From: Papaver somniferum
Lineage: Eukaryota > Streptophyta > Magnoliopsida > Ranunculales > Papaveraceae
DNA length: 64,000 nucleotides
Assembly: GCF_003573695.1 (NCBI RefSeq)
Contig: NC_039361.1
Location: forward strand, 38,113,393 to 38,177,392
Direction: 5' to 3'
Made by a program: the position numbers and the translations under genes. The notes beneath the pieces were generated by a model, which did no database searches, was not told the DNA's origin, and saw nothing but the letters and a program-made list of their open reading frames with translations. Numbering within the stretch: the stretch's first letter is position 1; every line of letters starts with the position of its first letter. Shown in pieces: positions 33,510 through 47,147 of this stretch.

Positions 33510-36333
33510 ACTAAACTTTGTCACATCCACTTTATCCATGGTGAGCCTAATACTAGCCTTAGACAATCTTTTTGGGATAGCCAATGTAATCTTCCACCCA
33601 TCCCCTTGATGCATCTTCCTTTTTAGGAGACTTTAACGTTCTTTTAGGTACTGAAGATAAAAAATGGTGGTTTAGATGTTGTTGCTAATGAATTCAATAA
33701 CCTTCAGAATTTCTGCATCACCTTTGAGCTCCATGACCCTGGATTTTCAGGACTTAGGTTCACTTGGTCTGACATGCAATATGGCCTAAATCAAATTCTT
33801 GAAAGACTTGATAAATGTCTTATAAACTAATCGTTTAAAGTTATGTTTCCAATTTGTGTGTTAATAACCTGCCTAAAGATTCCTCTGATCATTGTCCAAT
33901 GTATATTGGTTCTAACTCAGAAGGCATTTGCATGCCTAAACCTTTTCATTTCATGGCCATGTGGATTGAAGATCCTACTTGTAGAGATATTATAGTTAAC
34001 TCTTGGATTATTAATATTGTGGACTCTCCAGCTTTTAAACTGAGATGATGAATACTAAGAAAGGTACTTAGAGACTGGAACTAATCTTCTTTTAGTAATA
34101 TTCAAACCAATATATCTACTACTAGAGATGATTTAGCTGATATTCGAACTTCTGATCCAACTAAGCCTATCTCCATTTCTAGACTTACAGCCAGATTGGC
34201 CTATTTGTATAACCTTGAAGAGTTATACTGGAAGGATAAATCAAGAGAGATATATCTTATGGAAGGAGATAAAAATACTCCATATTTCCATAGAGTTACC
34301 TATTTTAGGAGAAAGAGAAATGCTATCAGCTGGAATGAAGACATTACAGGTATAATTCTAACTGATAGAGATAGTATTAGTAATTTTTTTGTTGATTATT
34401 TGAAACGCCTCTACTCTTCATATCCACGGCATTTTCTAGATGAAATTTATAAGAGCATCCTGTGATTTTTTTGTATAGAAGATAATAACCATCTCAACAC
34501 TTAATTAACAGCTTAGGAGATAAAAAAAATGTTGTTTTCCAAATGGGAGGTAAAAATGCTCCAGGTCCTGACGGTTTCACTGGTCTATTCTATCACAAAC
34601 ATTGAGATATTATGAGAGAAGTTGTTGTTGACAGGACACAGACTTGTTTCCGAACTAGGCATATTGCTAAAGTGTTCAATCACACTCGTAATGTTCTTAT
34701 TCCTAAAGTTCCCTTGGATGAATTAATTTCTCTGTATAGACCTATTGTATTATATAATTTTGTTTACAAACTTCTGTCTAAAACTTTGGCCAATAGACTT
34801 AAACCTTTCATGGATAATTTGATTTCCCGAAACCAGCGTTCTTTTGTTCCTAAAAGAAGTATATCTGACAACATACTTCTAGTTAATGAGGTAATTTGAT
34901 TTCCCAAAACCAGCGTGCTTTTGTTCCTGAAAGAAGTATACCTGACAACATACTTCTAGTTAATGAGGTTATCTACAATGTTAACCATCATAAAGGTAAA
35001 AAAGGCATAGAAACCATCAAACTTGATATGTCCAAATCTTAGGATAAATTGGAATGGTCTTTTTTACAAAAAGTCCTTATGAAAATGGGTTTGTCCAATC
35101 ATTGGATTAAGCTGATTAATCGGTGTCTTTCTACTGTGTCTTACTCTGTGTTGTTGAATGGAGTCCTAACTAGAGATGCTTTATCTCCCAATCTCTACAT
35201 TATTTTCTCAGAGGCTCTATCTGCTTATATAGACTCTTTGACTAGTAAAGGTTTGGTTGATGACTCTCTTTTGTTCTCCAAAGTTACTGTTAAATATTTT
35301 CATATCAAAAGACTATTTGCACTAGTACTGCTTAGCATCTGGTCAAAAAAATAAATTTTGATAAGTTTGGCATCCTATTCAGTAAAAATATCCCAGGAAA
35401 TTTGATGAACCAATTATCTTGCACTCTGAACATGTATATTCATGACTTAGAATAAAAATACCTTAGCACCCATGTTGTTAAAGTGCAATCTTTGAATTGT
35501 GACAAATGCATGGAAAATGAAATCTAGCTTTTAAATCTTCTAAAATTCAAACTCATATGAGTATTTTCCAACCTGGGGATGCTAAAAAATTTACTTGGTT
35601 TCATAGATTTTTATCTCAGGCTGCTAGAACTACTTTGGTTAAACATATTGGTCAAGTTATCCCCTTATACCAGATGAGTGCTTTTCTTATTCCTAGTATC
35701 TCTGTAGGAAAATGGATTATCATCTCTGTAAGTTTGGGGTTGGGGGGGGGGGGGGGGGGGGACTTCTCTCTGATGGCTTCTCTAAGGACTCTCTGCTCAC
35801 CTAGCTTTGGTGAACATGAAAGGCATAAAGAATGAGAAAATGGGGGAAATTTAGATCCTAAATATATAAAACTACATTTGTTGGGTTGGGATATCATATG
35901 TTCTTCTAAGTCAGAAGGAGGGTAGGTTTTAAGAAAGCTGAGTTAAACAATTTGGTCATGTTGGCTAAAAATGCTTGGAAAATTATCGAGAATCCTAATT
36001 TTTATGCTATGAAATAACCTCAAAGCCAAATGGTTTCCTAAAACTGATCTCTTAAATGCAAAATTCCCTAGTAGCTACTCCTAGACTTGGAGATGCCCGC
36101 ACACCATAAAAGAGCTTATCAAACCTTTTATCTCCTGGATCGTCGGAGATGGCCAATTCATTGACCCTTGGTGTGATAAATGGATACCAAACTTGGGATC
36201 TGCTACCCTTAACCTTTTGGTCCCTAAGGACCCTAGTATGAGAGTTTCTTACTTTATTAATCATGATACTAGAACTTGGAATATTAGTAGAATTAATACT
36301 CATTTTGATAATGCTTCTGTTGAGAATATTATT
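33510..36333 (+). pseudogene. LINE (L1-type non-LTR retrotransposon), endonuclease to post-RT region, decayed
   Basis: Fragments appear in order, in shifting frames with many stops. Endonuclease: GDFNVLLGTEDK near 33630, FTWSDMQ and SDHCP near 33755-33900. Linker: WKDKSREIYLMEGDKNTPYF at 34226-34290. Reverse transcriptase: APGPDG near 34557, LIPK, YRPI and LANRLKPF (34690-34810), then SPNLYIIF and VDDSLLF (about 35180-35280). The latter is a degenerate form of the catalytic YADD region. Then SQAARTTLVKHIGQVIPLYQ (about 35615) and a zinc-binding-type tail (36030-36333). A 77-bp duplication (34821-34974) and a 20-base G run (35742-35761) lie inside. The element is broken at 36334 by an LTR-like sequence; a LINE RNase H piece and poly(A) reappear at about 49950-50408. 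Confidence 0.87.
34821..34974 (+). repeat. 77-bp direct tandem duplication in the LINE RT region
   Basis: GATTTCCCGAAACCAGCG (34821) recurs as GATTTCCCAAAACCAGCG (34898), and the two 77-bp copies differ at only a few bases. As 77 is not a multiple of three, it shifts the reading frame. Confidence 0.92.
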
Positions 36334-37845
36334 TGTTAGAGCGTTGCCCAGTTGAACCCACCAAGAGTTGGTATGTCAAGGTTGGTTGTCATATTTTAGT
36401 TTCAAAACTCATAAGTCGCTTGATTAGATTACTAGAGTCAACTTCGTTAGGTTAGACTAGGAAGTCTAGAAATGTTTAGACATACAAGTATTACTCTAAA
36501 GACCTGAAAATTCCGAAGACGTATCAACAACGACGATAACATCATACTTCCACTTGAGGTTAGTAATACATGACTTGACTTGTTTCCAATTCTATATCGT
36601 TAGCTTTCAAGTCGTTTTGATTAAAAACATAACATATGGAGTTATATATGTGAAACTATTGTACAATAGACTTGATCATCATATCGTGATTAAAGTGTCA
36701 AGGAATAATATATCAATAGTGATAAGTGCTTTATATTGGTATATTTATTTACGAAGCATAATGCTTATCTTTTGGACTTCGTAATTGCGACAACGACATA
36801 ATCTTCATAACTCTTTACTAGATTATGTGGTGAACATAGGTTTGATTTCATACCTAGAAAACTATGTTTAATTACATAAGTTTAAAGAAGTATACGTACG
36901 AATTAGTTTCATAGTCGAAAGGAAATTATGAGGATTATGGTCTCGGTTTTCACTGAAGATCTTAAGTATGGACCGATCCTAATCTATATAGGAAATCAAG
37001 GTAGAACCGATCCTAGCTTATGTTGGGATTCAAGGTAGAACCGATCCCTACTTATATTAAGAGTCAAGGTAGAACTGGTCCTAACTTGCTTTATGTATCA
37101 TGGTAGAACAGGTCCCAATAGGAATAACCGTTTTCCATGAGTCACGTACACTGTAGGGTTTGTGTGAATTGGAAGTTGGGATTCCAAAATAGAAAAGTTC
37201 AAGATGTCGACATGATGAGTAATTTGAACATGTGCTAAAAAATAAAAAATTAATTGTTCAAAGATATTCCTTGATACTCAAGGTGAGATCCCAAACCGAA
37301 ATAGTAGAGAATCCTTTTGAGATTTTTGAAGTTAATATGTTTTGTTTTACCAACAATCAAAACATATATCTTAAAATATATATTAGTTAAGTGCTAGATA
37401 ATATTGAGTTGTCCATGGAGATTTTGGTTATACAGTTGGATATTGATTGGAATTTATAAAACCGAATTTAGGTGCTTTATTGCATATCTTTTAAATATCT
37501 TTGGTTATGGAAATTCTTTGGTGTCCAAACTACCCTTGTCTATAAATAGTGAAGTTTGTTCTTCTTACAAACTTATCATGAGCCAGGAAAACTTCATCTT
37601 TGTTGTTTCTGGTGTATTCGACTAATAGTATTCTCGTAACACTATCTTGGAGAGGAGAGTAGCCTATTTAGGTGAAATCTCTTACTTCCGCTAGTTTAAA
37701 TACTTTTTTGGGATCAAGAAATGTCTACTAGTACCGTTGGTACGTGGGAACTAGAATTGTATTGTTATTTTAGTTTTTAATCATTGATTTGATTAAATAA
37801 CGACAATTATCTCATGATTTCACCTAGTTTGATTATTCTTGAGAG
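36334..37845 (+). repeat. Diverged LTR-like sequence (second family), left part
   Basis: It starts TGTTAGAGCGTTGCC directly in the LINE and shares the general layout of the Sirevirus-like LTRs (start motif, AAAACTCATAAG, region of short repeats) but little primary sequence. Four to five units of AAGGTAGAACCGATCC type lie at about 36960-37125. Sequence near its right end (GACATAAGGTCACTCAAACT, resuming at 49617 after the nested element) is shared with 54040-54100 and 56690-56740. Right end and target duplication were not established. Confidence 0.5.
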
Positions 37846-37850
37846 CCTTC

Positions 37851-40314
37851 TGAAAAAAGCGGGGGTCTAACAACCACACCCAATATTTCACTTAGCAATC
37901 TGTATGGACTAACTCCAATATACTTTCAAGAGAATCAACTAGACAGTCAGACTCAATCTTAAGAAAAGTTATCAAAGAGTTATATATCAATTTCTCAATT
38001 TAATCTGCAATCAGACAAATGGGAATTTGCGAGCCCGGTTGAATATAAGAAATAACTTGGACAGTATCAAAAATCAATATCCAAGTTTCAATCAATTTAA
38101 TCAACAACCAAAGGTTGGATTTACAATTGATTGAACTTACGCACAACCTGTGATATTTCAGTTATATAAACAAATATAATGCGGAAAAGAAATAACATAG
38201 ACACCGGAAGTTTTGTTAACGAGGAAACCGCAAATGCAGAAAACCACGAGACCTAGTCCATATTTAAACACCACACTGTATTAAGCCGCTACAGACACTA
38301 GCCTACTCCAAGTTAACTTCGGACTGGAATGTATTTGAGCCGTAACCAATCTCACACTGATCAAGGTACAGTTGCGCTCCTTACGTCTCTGAATCCCAGC
38401 AGGACTCTACGCACTTGATTCCCTTAGATGATCTCACCCGCAACTAAGAGTTGCTACAACCCAAAGTCGTAGACTTGATAAACCAATCTGTCTCACATAG
38501 AAAAGTCTATCGAATGGATAAATCTGTCTCCCACAGATAAACCTATGAGTTTCATTTCGTCTATTGATAAATCAAGGTGAACAAGAACCAATTGATATAC
38601 CGGACTTATATTCCCGAAGAACAGCCTAGGAATATCAATCACCTCACAATAATCTTAATCGTATGGTAGCGAAACAAGATATTGTGGAATCACAAACGAT
38701 GAGACGAAGATGTTTGTGACTATTTTTTATCTTGCCTATCGGAGATTAAATCTCGAGAAAATCTTAGAGAAGATAGTACTCAATCACGATAGAAAATAGC
38801 AAGATCAGAACACGCAACTACAGAGAAAATAGTTGGGTCTGGCTTCACAATCCCAATGAAGTCTTCAAGTAGTTAACCTACAGGGTTTTGGAAAAACCTA
38901 AGGTTAAAGGAGAATCGACTCTAGTCGCAACTAGTATCACACAAGAGGTGTGGGGATTAGGTTTCCCAGTTGCTAGAGTTCTCCTTTATATAGTCTTCAA
39001 ATCAGTGTTTGCAATCAATGTTACCTTGGTAACAAAGTATTCAATATTCACTGTTGGATGAAAACCTGATTAGACTCAAGCTAATATCTTTCAATCGTTA
39101 GATCGAACTTAGCTTGTTACACACAAATGAAAAGTGACTTCATTTAGATATGAATAACCGTACCTAAACGTGTACACCTTTGTTGGCTCAACAATAGTTA
39201 ACCGAAGTTAGCCATATGAACACTATCATATCAACCTCATTCATCTAAATGACTCAAATGAAACTAGTTCTAGAGTTGTTCAATTGTTTATATTCTCACT
39301 GAAGTATACAAGACACAATTGAAGCAAAATCGATTTTGATTCACTCGAATCAAGTCATGAACATTATAGACATGGTTTGCATAAGATTTCGTTCCTTATT
39401 ATATAAATGTATTAGTTCATGAACAAACCGATTTTAGAACATAATCCACTCAAGTATGCAAACGGGTACGCATACCTTAGTGGTCGAACTAAGTTTGGGT
39501 TCGCCAGTATGCGAACGGGTACACATACCACCAAACTTAGTAAAGTCCTGGAACTTGAACCTCACGCTAGTCTGCATACAGGTATGCATACTTAGTTCCC
39601 GAACCTCTACTAAACCAATCAGTACGCATACGGGTATGCATACCATGGTTCTCGGACTTGGATCACACATATGCAAGTACACATACTGTGCTTATATCCA
39701 ATTGTTCTAAACTCTCATTTCAACCATTGAAACATTCTCGGAAGACGACAATAGTTGTCTCACACAAACTATTAGCTTCAAAGTAATTTTCAAGTGATCG
39801 AATGATCAATACGAAACATTCCGAGTCTACATCAAATGACTGTCTCACACAAATAATCTAAGATGTTACCAGGCGATTTTCACATGATCATCTTTTGACT
39901 TTCGTCAAGAATATAAGATGAACTTAGTTAAAGCGAAATCTTACCAACACATATTTCTCGAAATATGTAAGCGAGTTAAACTCAGCTCGAAATATCAAAT
40001 GTGTATAATTGAAGTCTATATATCTATACGACTTTTGTCTCAACTAGGAGATAGAGTAGATAGACTTTTGAGTGATAGATGAGTTCAAGTATCCACATAC
40101 CTTTTGTTGATGAAGTTCCACAAGCTCCCCTTAGTAGTTCTTTGTCTTCAATCGATGAACGTCGTGAAGTCTAATGCTCAACTACACTTCTATCCTAATC
40201 CGAGACTTAGCTATAAGTAAACTCGAAATCAAGACTTATAGTTTTTGCAACTAAACTTGACAAACAAGCTTGAGATAGAAACGCTTGCGAGTTCGACCGA
40301 GCAGTGCTCTAACA
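37851..40314 (-). repeat. 3' LTR of the complete copia element
   Basis: Plus-strand text runs TGAAAAAAGCGGGGG to GTGCTCTAACA. TATA box reversed at 38985-38992. Palindromic array at about 39455-39690. Confidence 0.93.
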
Positions 40315-41243
40315 ATCTCCCATTTTGTCAATTTTAGTGACAAAACTATCAATACATATGGATTACAAAATAAATAAACTTTGTTGCTTCTCATCCAAAT
40401 GCTTGATTTCCTTGGTTCTTCAACATTAATCGAAATTTTTGTCACTTTCAAGTACTCCAGTGATTCTGAACGTGTTCAACTCAGCATCATAGTTGTTGAA
40501 TATCCATAGCTATAACAATGAGAAAACAGTAGCTCTCAATCATTGTTATACAGTGTCATAGTATTATTACAAAAAATCAAAGTCCAATTGTATCAAACTT
40601 TGACAACAATACTATGGTGATATGTATCACTCCCCCTTAGTCAATACTTCATCTCTCATGAAAACCACTTCCCCTTACATAATGATATGTAAACCATACG
40701 TATTTGTAGTGTGAACTACACATTAATTCTCCCCCTTTTTGTCAATATACATTGGCAAAGGTACAAAAAATAGTGGGATCCTAATGAAATTTCCATAGAG
40801 ATACTTCATGACCAAAAGAGAACATGTCAAATTTGTTTCGATGATTTCACATAGCCGAAACTAGTGTATTCATCAAGGAGTTTATAAAGATTCAAGAAAA
40901 CTCCTACAATATTCCATAGCCGCACTCCCCACAAAGCAATTAAGCACAAGTTCAATTAAGAACTCTTCCCCATAAAATGTCATTCCCGAAAGAACAACAA
41001 GAGCGACCTTACTTTCACAACAAAAAAAAAGGATTTCAAAGAATACTTTGATACCTAACAAAATTGTTATTTACGTAGAAACAAATGTGAAATTGAAACA
41101 ACACTACACTAACGTTTTAAGCCTTGATTTCCCAAGAGATATGAATGAGTCCAGGAGAAAAAGAACCAAAACAACACCAATAGACTGCTGTAAGCATTGA
41201 AACGTAGCAGTATCTAAAGGTTGGTGAGAATATCATCCAATTG
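40315..41243 (-). repeat. 3' internal non-coding region of the complete copia element
   Basis: The LTR-adjacent polypurine tract is ATCTCCCATTTTGTC (reverse), with further tracts near 40629, 40671 and 40730. Between the RNase H end and this block there is no equivalent of the extra ORF found at 9695-10081 or 58455-59592. Confidence 0.8.
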
Positions 41244-44200
41244 TTATTCGGAAGGCACAAATTCCATATTGATGATGTCATTTTCATAGAGATCTCTAAT
41301 AAAATGATACCTTATGTCAATGTGCTTAGTTCTTGAGTGCTCAACAGGATTCTCGGTGATGCGAATCGCACTTGAGTTATCACAAAAGATCTTCATTACA
41401 CCAGTGTCAATTCCATAATCAGCAAGCATTTGTTTCATCCATAGAAGTTGATTACAACATGAACCTGCAACAATGTATTCTGCTTCGCATGTAGACAGGG
41501 ATTGTGAGTTTTGTTTCTTGCTATGCCATGCCACAAGATTCAACCCAACATAGTAAAATCCCTCTGAAGTATTCTTTTTGTCTTCTACACATCCTGCCCA
41601 ATCTGCATCTGAATAGGCAGTAAGATCAGTGTTAGTATCAAAAGTATAGGATAGACCATACCCGCTAGTATGTTGGATATATCGCATAATCCTCTTGTTA
41701 GAGCACTGTTCGGTCGAACTCGCAAGCGTTGCTATCTCAAGCTTGTTTGTCAATGTTAGTGATCAAAACTATAAGTTTTGATTTCTAATCTATTTATAGA
41801 TATCTCGGACTAGGATAGATTGTGTAGTTGGGCATTATACTTCACGACGTTCATCATTGAATACGAAGAACTACTAAGGAGAGTTTGTGGAACTTCATCA
41901 ACAAAAAAGTATGTGGAGACTGAAACTCATCTATCACTTGGAAAGTCTATTTCTACTATATCTCCTAATTGAGACATAAGTCGTGTTACGATATAGTTTT
42001 CTATTATACACATTTGAGATTTCGAGTTGAGTTTAACTCGCTTGCATATTTCTCGGAATATGTGTTGGCAAGCTTTCACTTCGACCAAGTTCATCTTGAT
42101 CATGTGAAAATCGCCGAGTAAAATCTTACATGGTTTGTGTGATACAATCATTTGGTGTAGACTTGGAATGTTTCGTTATGATTATTTCAATAACTTGAAA
42201 ATTGCTTTGATGCTAATAGTGTGTGAAAACGACTATTGTCATCCTCTAAGAAAGTTTCAATGATTCAAATAAGAGTGTAGAACACTTAACTATTATTGGA
42301 TTGTGACATGTTGTGTACTCTTGTACATATGTAATCCATGTCCGGGAACCTTAGTATGCATACCCGTATGCGTACCTGTTGGTTTGAGAAGTCCGGGAAC
42401 CTAAGTATGTGTACTGGCGTAAGGTTCATGTCCGAGATTTTCTGCTGAGATTGGTGGTATACGTACCTGTTCGCGTACTGGCGAAACCCAATTTCAGTCC
42501 GGGCATTTCAAGTATGCATACTTGTTGACGTATTTGAAGGTTAAAGTTCTAAAACCGGCTTAGTACATGAACTATAATACATTTATATATTAAGGAATGC
42601 ATTCTTTGCAAACCGTGGTTATAATGTTCATGAATTGATTCGAGTGAATCAAACCGATTTTGCTTCAATTGTGTTCTTGTATACTTCTATGAGAATATAG
42701 CAATTGAACAACTCTTTAACTAGTTTCATTTGAGTCATTTGAACTAGTTATGGTTAAGATGAATAAGGTTGATATGAGAGTATTCATATGTCTAACCTTG
42801 GTTAACTATTGTTGATCCAACATGTTGTACACGTTTAGGTACGGCTACATAAACCTAAATGAAGGTACATTTCATTTGTGTGTAAAAATCTAAGTTCGAT
42901 CTAACGGTTGAAAGATATTAGCTTGAAACTAATCAGGTTTTTATCTAACAGTGAATATTGAATGCTTTGTTACCAAGGTAACTTAGATTGCAAACCCTGA
43001 TTTGAAAACTATATGAAGGAGAACTCTAGCAACTGGGAAACCCAATCCCCATACCTTTTGTGTGATACTAGTTGCATAAGATAGAGTCGATTCTCCTTTA
43101 ACCTTAGGTTTTTCACGAAACCCTGTAGGTTAACGACTTGAAGACTTCAATGGGATTGTGAAGCCAGACCCAACTATTTTTTAGTTGCGTGATTTGATCT
43201 TGTTGTTTCTATCGTGTTTGAGTTCGATCTTCTTTAAGATTGGATCGAGATTTAATCTCCGATAGGCAAGATAAAAATTAGTCAGAAACATCTTTGTCTC
43301 ATCGTTTGTGATTCCACAATATCTTGTTTCGCTACCATACGATTAATATTTTTAGGCTGTTCTTCGGGAATATAAGTCCGGTATGTGAATTGGTTCCTGT
43401 TCACCTTGATTTATCAAAAGACGGAACAAATCTCGTAGGTATTTCTGTGGGAGACAGATTTATCTATTCCTATAAACTTTTTTGTGTGAGACAGATTTGT
43501 TTATCAAGTCTTCGACTTTGGGTCGTAGCAACTTATGGTTGTGGGTGAGATCAGCTAAGAGAATCAAGTGCGTAGTATCCTGCTGGGATCAGAGACGTAA
43601 GGAGCGCAATTGTACCTTGAATCAGTGTGAGATTGATTAGGGTTCAACTACAGTCCAATCCGAACTCATTGGTAGTAGGCTAGTGTCTGTAGCGGCTTAA
43701 TAAAGTGTGGTATTCAAATATGGACTAGGTCTCGGGGTTTTTCTGCATTTGCAATTTTCCTCGTTAACAAAATTCTGGTGTCTGTGTTACTTCTTTTCCG
43801 CATTATATTTTGTTATATAATTGAAATATCACAGGTTGTGCGTTGAATCGATCAATCGGGAAATCCAACCTTTGGTTGTTGGTTGAAATTGATTGATCCT
43901 TGAACATTGGTCTTTGGTACCGTTCAAGTTATTTCTCTTATATTCAATCGGGCTCGCAAATCCCTATTTGTTGATTGCAGATTGAATTCAGAGATAGAGA
44001 TACAAAAACTCTTTGATATACTTTTCTCTAGATTGAGTCTAACTGTCTAGTTGATTCTCTTGAAAGTATATTGGAGTTTGTCTATTTAGATTGCCAAACT
44101 AATTGTTGGGTGTGGTTGTTAGACCCCCGTTTTTCACCTCTTCGCAGCTGCAAGATGAGATTCCTTTGGATTAGCCTGAAATCTAGCACAACAACCAACA

Positions 44201-47080
44201 CTAAAAGCAATATCAGGTCTAGTAAATGTAAGATATAAGAGGCTTCTTATGATAGATCGATAAAGATTTTGATCCACATTTACTCCTTTCTCATCTCGAT
44301 GTAGTTTACCAATAGTGGGCATAGGTGTCAGTTTTGGAGTTGCCTTATCAAGACCGAACCTTGTCACAAGATCCTTAGCATATTTTTCTTGAGATAAGTA
44401 GATTCCATCCTTATGTTGTTGAATCTGTAATCCTAAAAAGAATTTTAATTCACCAACATTGCTCATTTCAAACTCCTTTCCAAGAGAGACTTGAAAATCT
44501 TTTGCAAGTTTCTCAGAAGTTGATCCATAAATGATATCATCTTCATAAACTTGAGCAATGACAACATCTTTCCCACTCCTCTTGGTAAACAAAGTTTTAT
44601 TAGCTCCACCTCTCGAAAAACCTTTCCTGAGAAGAGAAGTAGTTAATTTTCGAACCAGGCATGAGGTGCTTGTTTCAACCCATATAATGCCTTTTTGAGT
44701 TTAAGGACATGATCTGGGAAGTCAGGATTTTCAAATTCCTTTGGATGAGCAACATAGACCTCTTCCTTTAAATTTCCGTTTAGGAACGTGGATTTGATAT
44801 CCATTTGAAACAGCTTAACCTTAAGAAAACAAGCATGAGCTAATAGTAACCGTATGGAATCAAGGCGTGTCACAGGAGCAAAGGTTTCGTCAAAGTCGAT
44901 ACCTTCAATCTGTGAATATCCTTGAGCGACAAGTCTGGATTTGTTTCTGAGAATGGTTCCAAATTCATCGGACTTTTTCTTGAATATGCATTTGGTACCA
45001 ACAATATTGATATCTGTGGGACAAGGTACGAGCTATCATACATCTTGTCTTTAAAATTGATTTAACTCTTCACGCATATCATTCACCTAGAAGGGATCGC
45101 TAAGAGCTTCATCAATATTTCTAGGTTCAACCTGTGAAAGATAACAACCAAAATTGCAAATATTTTGAAGGTGCCCTCTTGTCTTAGCAGTAGAATCTTT
45201 TCCTCAAATAATACTATTAGTATCATGATTCCTTTGAATCCAGAGGTGTCTTGGATGAACACGTTCTTGTTCAACAGGAATAGCCTGATTAGTGCTCTTA
45301 TCCTCGTCACTGGAAATATCAGGATCAACGACTGTTTGATCAACTTCAACTGATTCTGGGATTTCCTTGACATTCTCAATTGTCTCGGTTGGAGGCAATT
45401 CAGCAGGAGGACTATCATGAGGAAAATTGCTCAGATCATCAATGATGACATTTGCAGTATATCCAATAAAGATGCTTGTATCCCTTTTAGAATCAAATTT
45501 CTCTTTATGTTCTCGTTCTTTCATAATGTAGCACTTACTTCCAAACACTCTGAGATAATGTAATTTGGGCTTCCTACCGTACCACAACTCATAAGGAGTG
45601 TTTAGGTTTTTAGACCGTAGGTAAACACGGTTGATCAAATAACATATTCTGAACACGGCTTCTCCCCAAAACCTTAACGATAGGTTTTTGTTGTAGAGCA
45701 TTACCCTGGCCATTTCTTGAATGTTCCTATTCTTCCTTTCTGCAACTCCATTAGCTTGAGGAGTAATGGGTGGTGAGTATTGTTGAATAATCCCCAGTTT
45801 GTCACAAAATTCAAACACCTTAGTATCCTTGAATTCAGTTCCACGGTCGCTTCTATTTTTCTTTAGCTTGCGACCTTGTTCATTCTGGATTCTATTAACA
45901 ATAATCTTGAATTCACCAAGGGTTTCATTCTTATGAGCTAAAAATGCCAAACAAGTAAATCTGGTGTAATCATCTACCATAACTAAAGCATACTTCTTTC
46001 CAGCAACCGTAGGTTGTTGAATAGGACCGAAGAGATCCATATGAATTAAATCAAGTGGAGCTTTAGTGAGAATGTCTCAATATGATTTATATGGAACTTT
46101 CGTTTGTTTACCATTTTGGCAGGCACCACAGACACCATCAATCTTTGCATTGATTTTGGGAACACCTCTAACAAGTTCTTTGTTAATGATCTTAGTTAGA
46201 AGGCGATAATTGATGTGACCAACTCATGCCAAAGATGTGTAGATTCCACCTTAGTCAAATAGCAACAATTACTAAACTGAGTATCAAGAAGATAACAATT
46301 ATTTTTACCACGAGTTCGCTAAAAAATTACTTTTCCATATTTGTCTACAACGTCACATCCATTCGCATTGAAGAAAACTTTATGGCCTTTGTCACAAATT
46401 TGACTAATAGAAAGAAGATTTACAGTCATACCTTTAACGTATAGTACATCATGGATTTCAAGAACACCGGGAAGTTTGATCGTCCCCTTCTTGCTTATGT
46501 AGCAACAACTCCTATCTCTGAATGTTACAGAATCTCCGGTCATATGTCGGCTACATCCACTGTCAAGAAACCATTGAAAGAGTGTTGTTAATTTTAGAGT
46601 AAAAGCTCACATACTAACACTACAATCCCGTTTGGGATTTCTTATTAGATTTATACATATTTTTAGAGAACTAAACAGTTGTACAACTTTCTTATGAAGA
46701 TTACTAGCAACCTTTAAATTTTTCCTGAAGGATGTACATGTATGTTGAAAATGATTGTGAGAATCACATAATATACATGGCCCAACATCTTTAATCTCAC
46801 CTGAGTGGTTCTGAGTCCTATCAGGTTTTACAAAGCCTAAACCTCGCTTATCTCCTGACTTGCGACAATTCTTCAAAGAAGAATTAAAGGAGTTATTCAA
46901 AACAATTGAAGGAACTTTGACAAACTTCAAATCCTTATATTTTGTAATTTATGCAATAAGATCAGAATTGATCCGGATTTGTTCATCCAACTTCTTCTGG
47001 GGAATAACCAGCTCTTCAGAACTTTCTCTAAGATCACAGTTAAATTCTGGTGAAGCGTTTATTGAGACTTTACTATCCAT
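41244..47080 (-). pseudogene. pol: copia pol polyprotein (zinc knuckle, protease, integrase, RT, RNase H), split by a solo LTR
   Basis: Read leftward from an ATG at 47080. A short start (MDSKVSINASPEF) resembles the gag-only copies, but the capsid-type region is missing. A coiled region and one knuckle, CILCDSHNHFQHTC (about 46690), follow. Then protease FLDSGCSRHMTGD (about 46540); integrase core with VDDYTRF, RSDRGTEF and GVAERKNR (46040-45700); and RT with QMDIKSTFLNG (about 44800) and the catalytic VYEDDIIYG (about 44535). RNase H (41695-41244) has DADWAG, CEAEYI and CDNSSA. Stops and frameshifts occur near 46950, 46315, 46080, 45200-44880, 44640-44600 and just after FVPSE at 41244. The solo LTR (41696-44136) splits the RT/RNase H junction. 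It cannot make an intact product now. Confidence 0.92.
41696..44136 (+). mobile_element. Solo LTR of the same copia family inserted in pol, with CCTCT duplication
   Basis: TGTTAGAGCACTGTTCGG to ...CCCCCGTTTTTCA, 2441 bp, opposite in orientation to its host element. CCTCT flanks it at 41691-41695 and 44137-44141, and the pol frame on both sides joins when one CCTCT is removed. A full element must have inserted and then lost its interior by LTR recombination. TATA-like ATATGAAGG at about 43011. Confidence 0.95.
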
Positions 47081-47134
47081 ATAGTCAGATCGCTACAAAC
47101 ACAGACTTATAAGGTCTTAAAACGTGTTTGCCTA

Positions 47135-47145
47135 CTCTGATACCA
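47135..47145 (-). other. Primer-binding site of the complete copia element
   Basis: CTCTGATACCA is the reverse of TGGTATCAGAG, two bases from the LTR at 47148. The next base breaks the longer match (TACTCTG against GCTCTG). Confidence 0.88.
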
Positions 47146-47147
47146 AT

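Noticed and set aside
36334..37845. Calling a second complete solo LTR with defined ends
   Set aside because: The left end is clear, but no matching duplication (TTATT) after a terminal CA could be found downstream of 49617.
39434..39710. Overlapping 80-88-codon frames on both strands, repeated at 48730-49006, 57750-58038 and 61563-61839
   Set aside because: They fall on the LTR palindromic array. Recurrence and two-strand openness follow from repeat copies and palindromic composition, not from protein selection; the 57750 copy already differs by indels.
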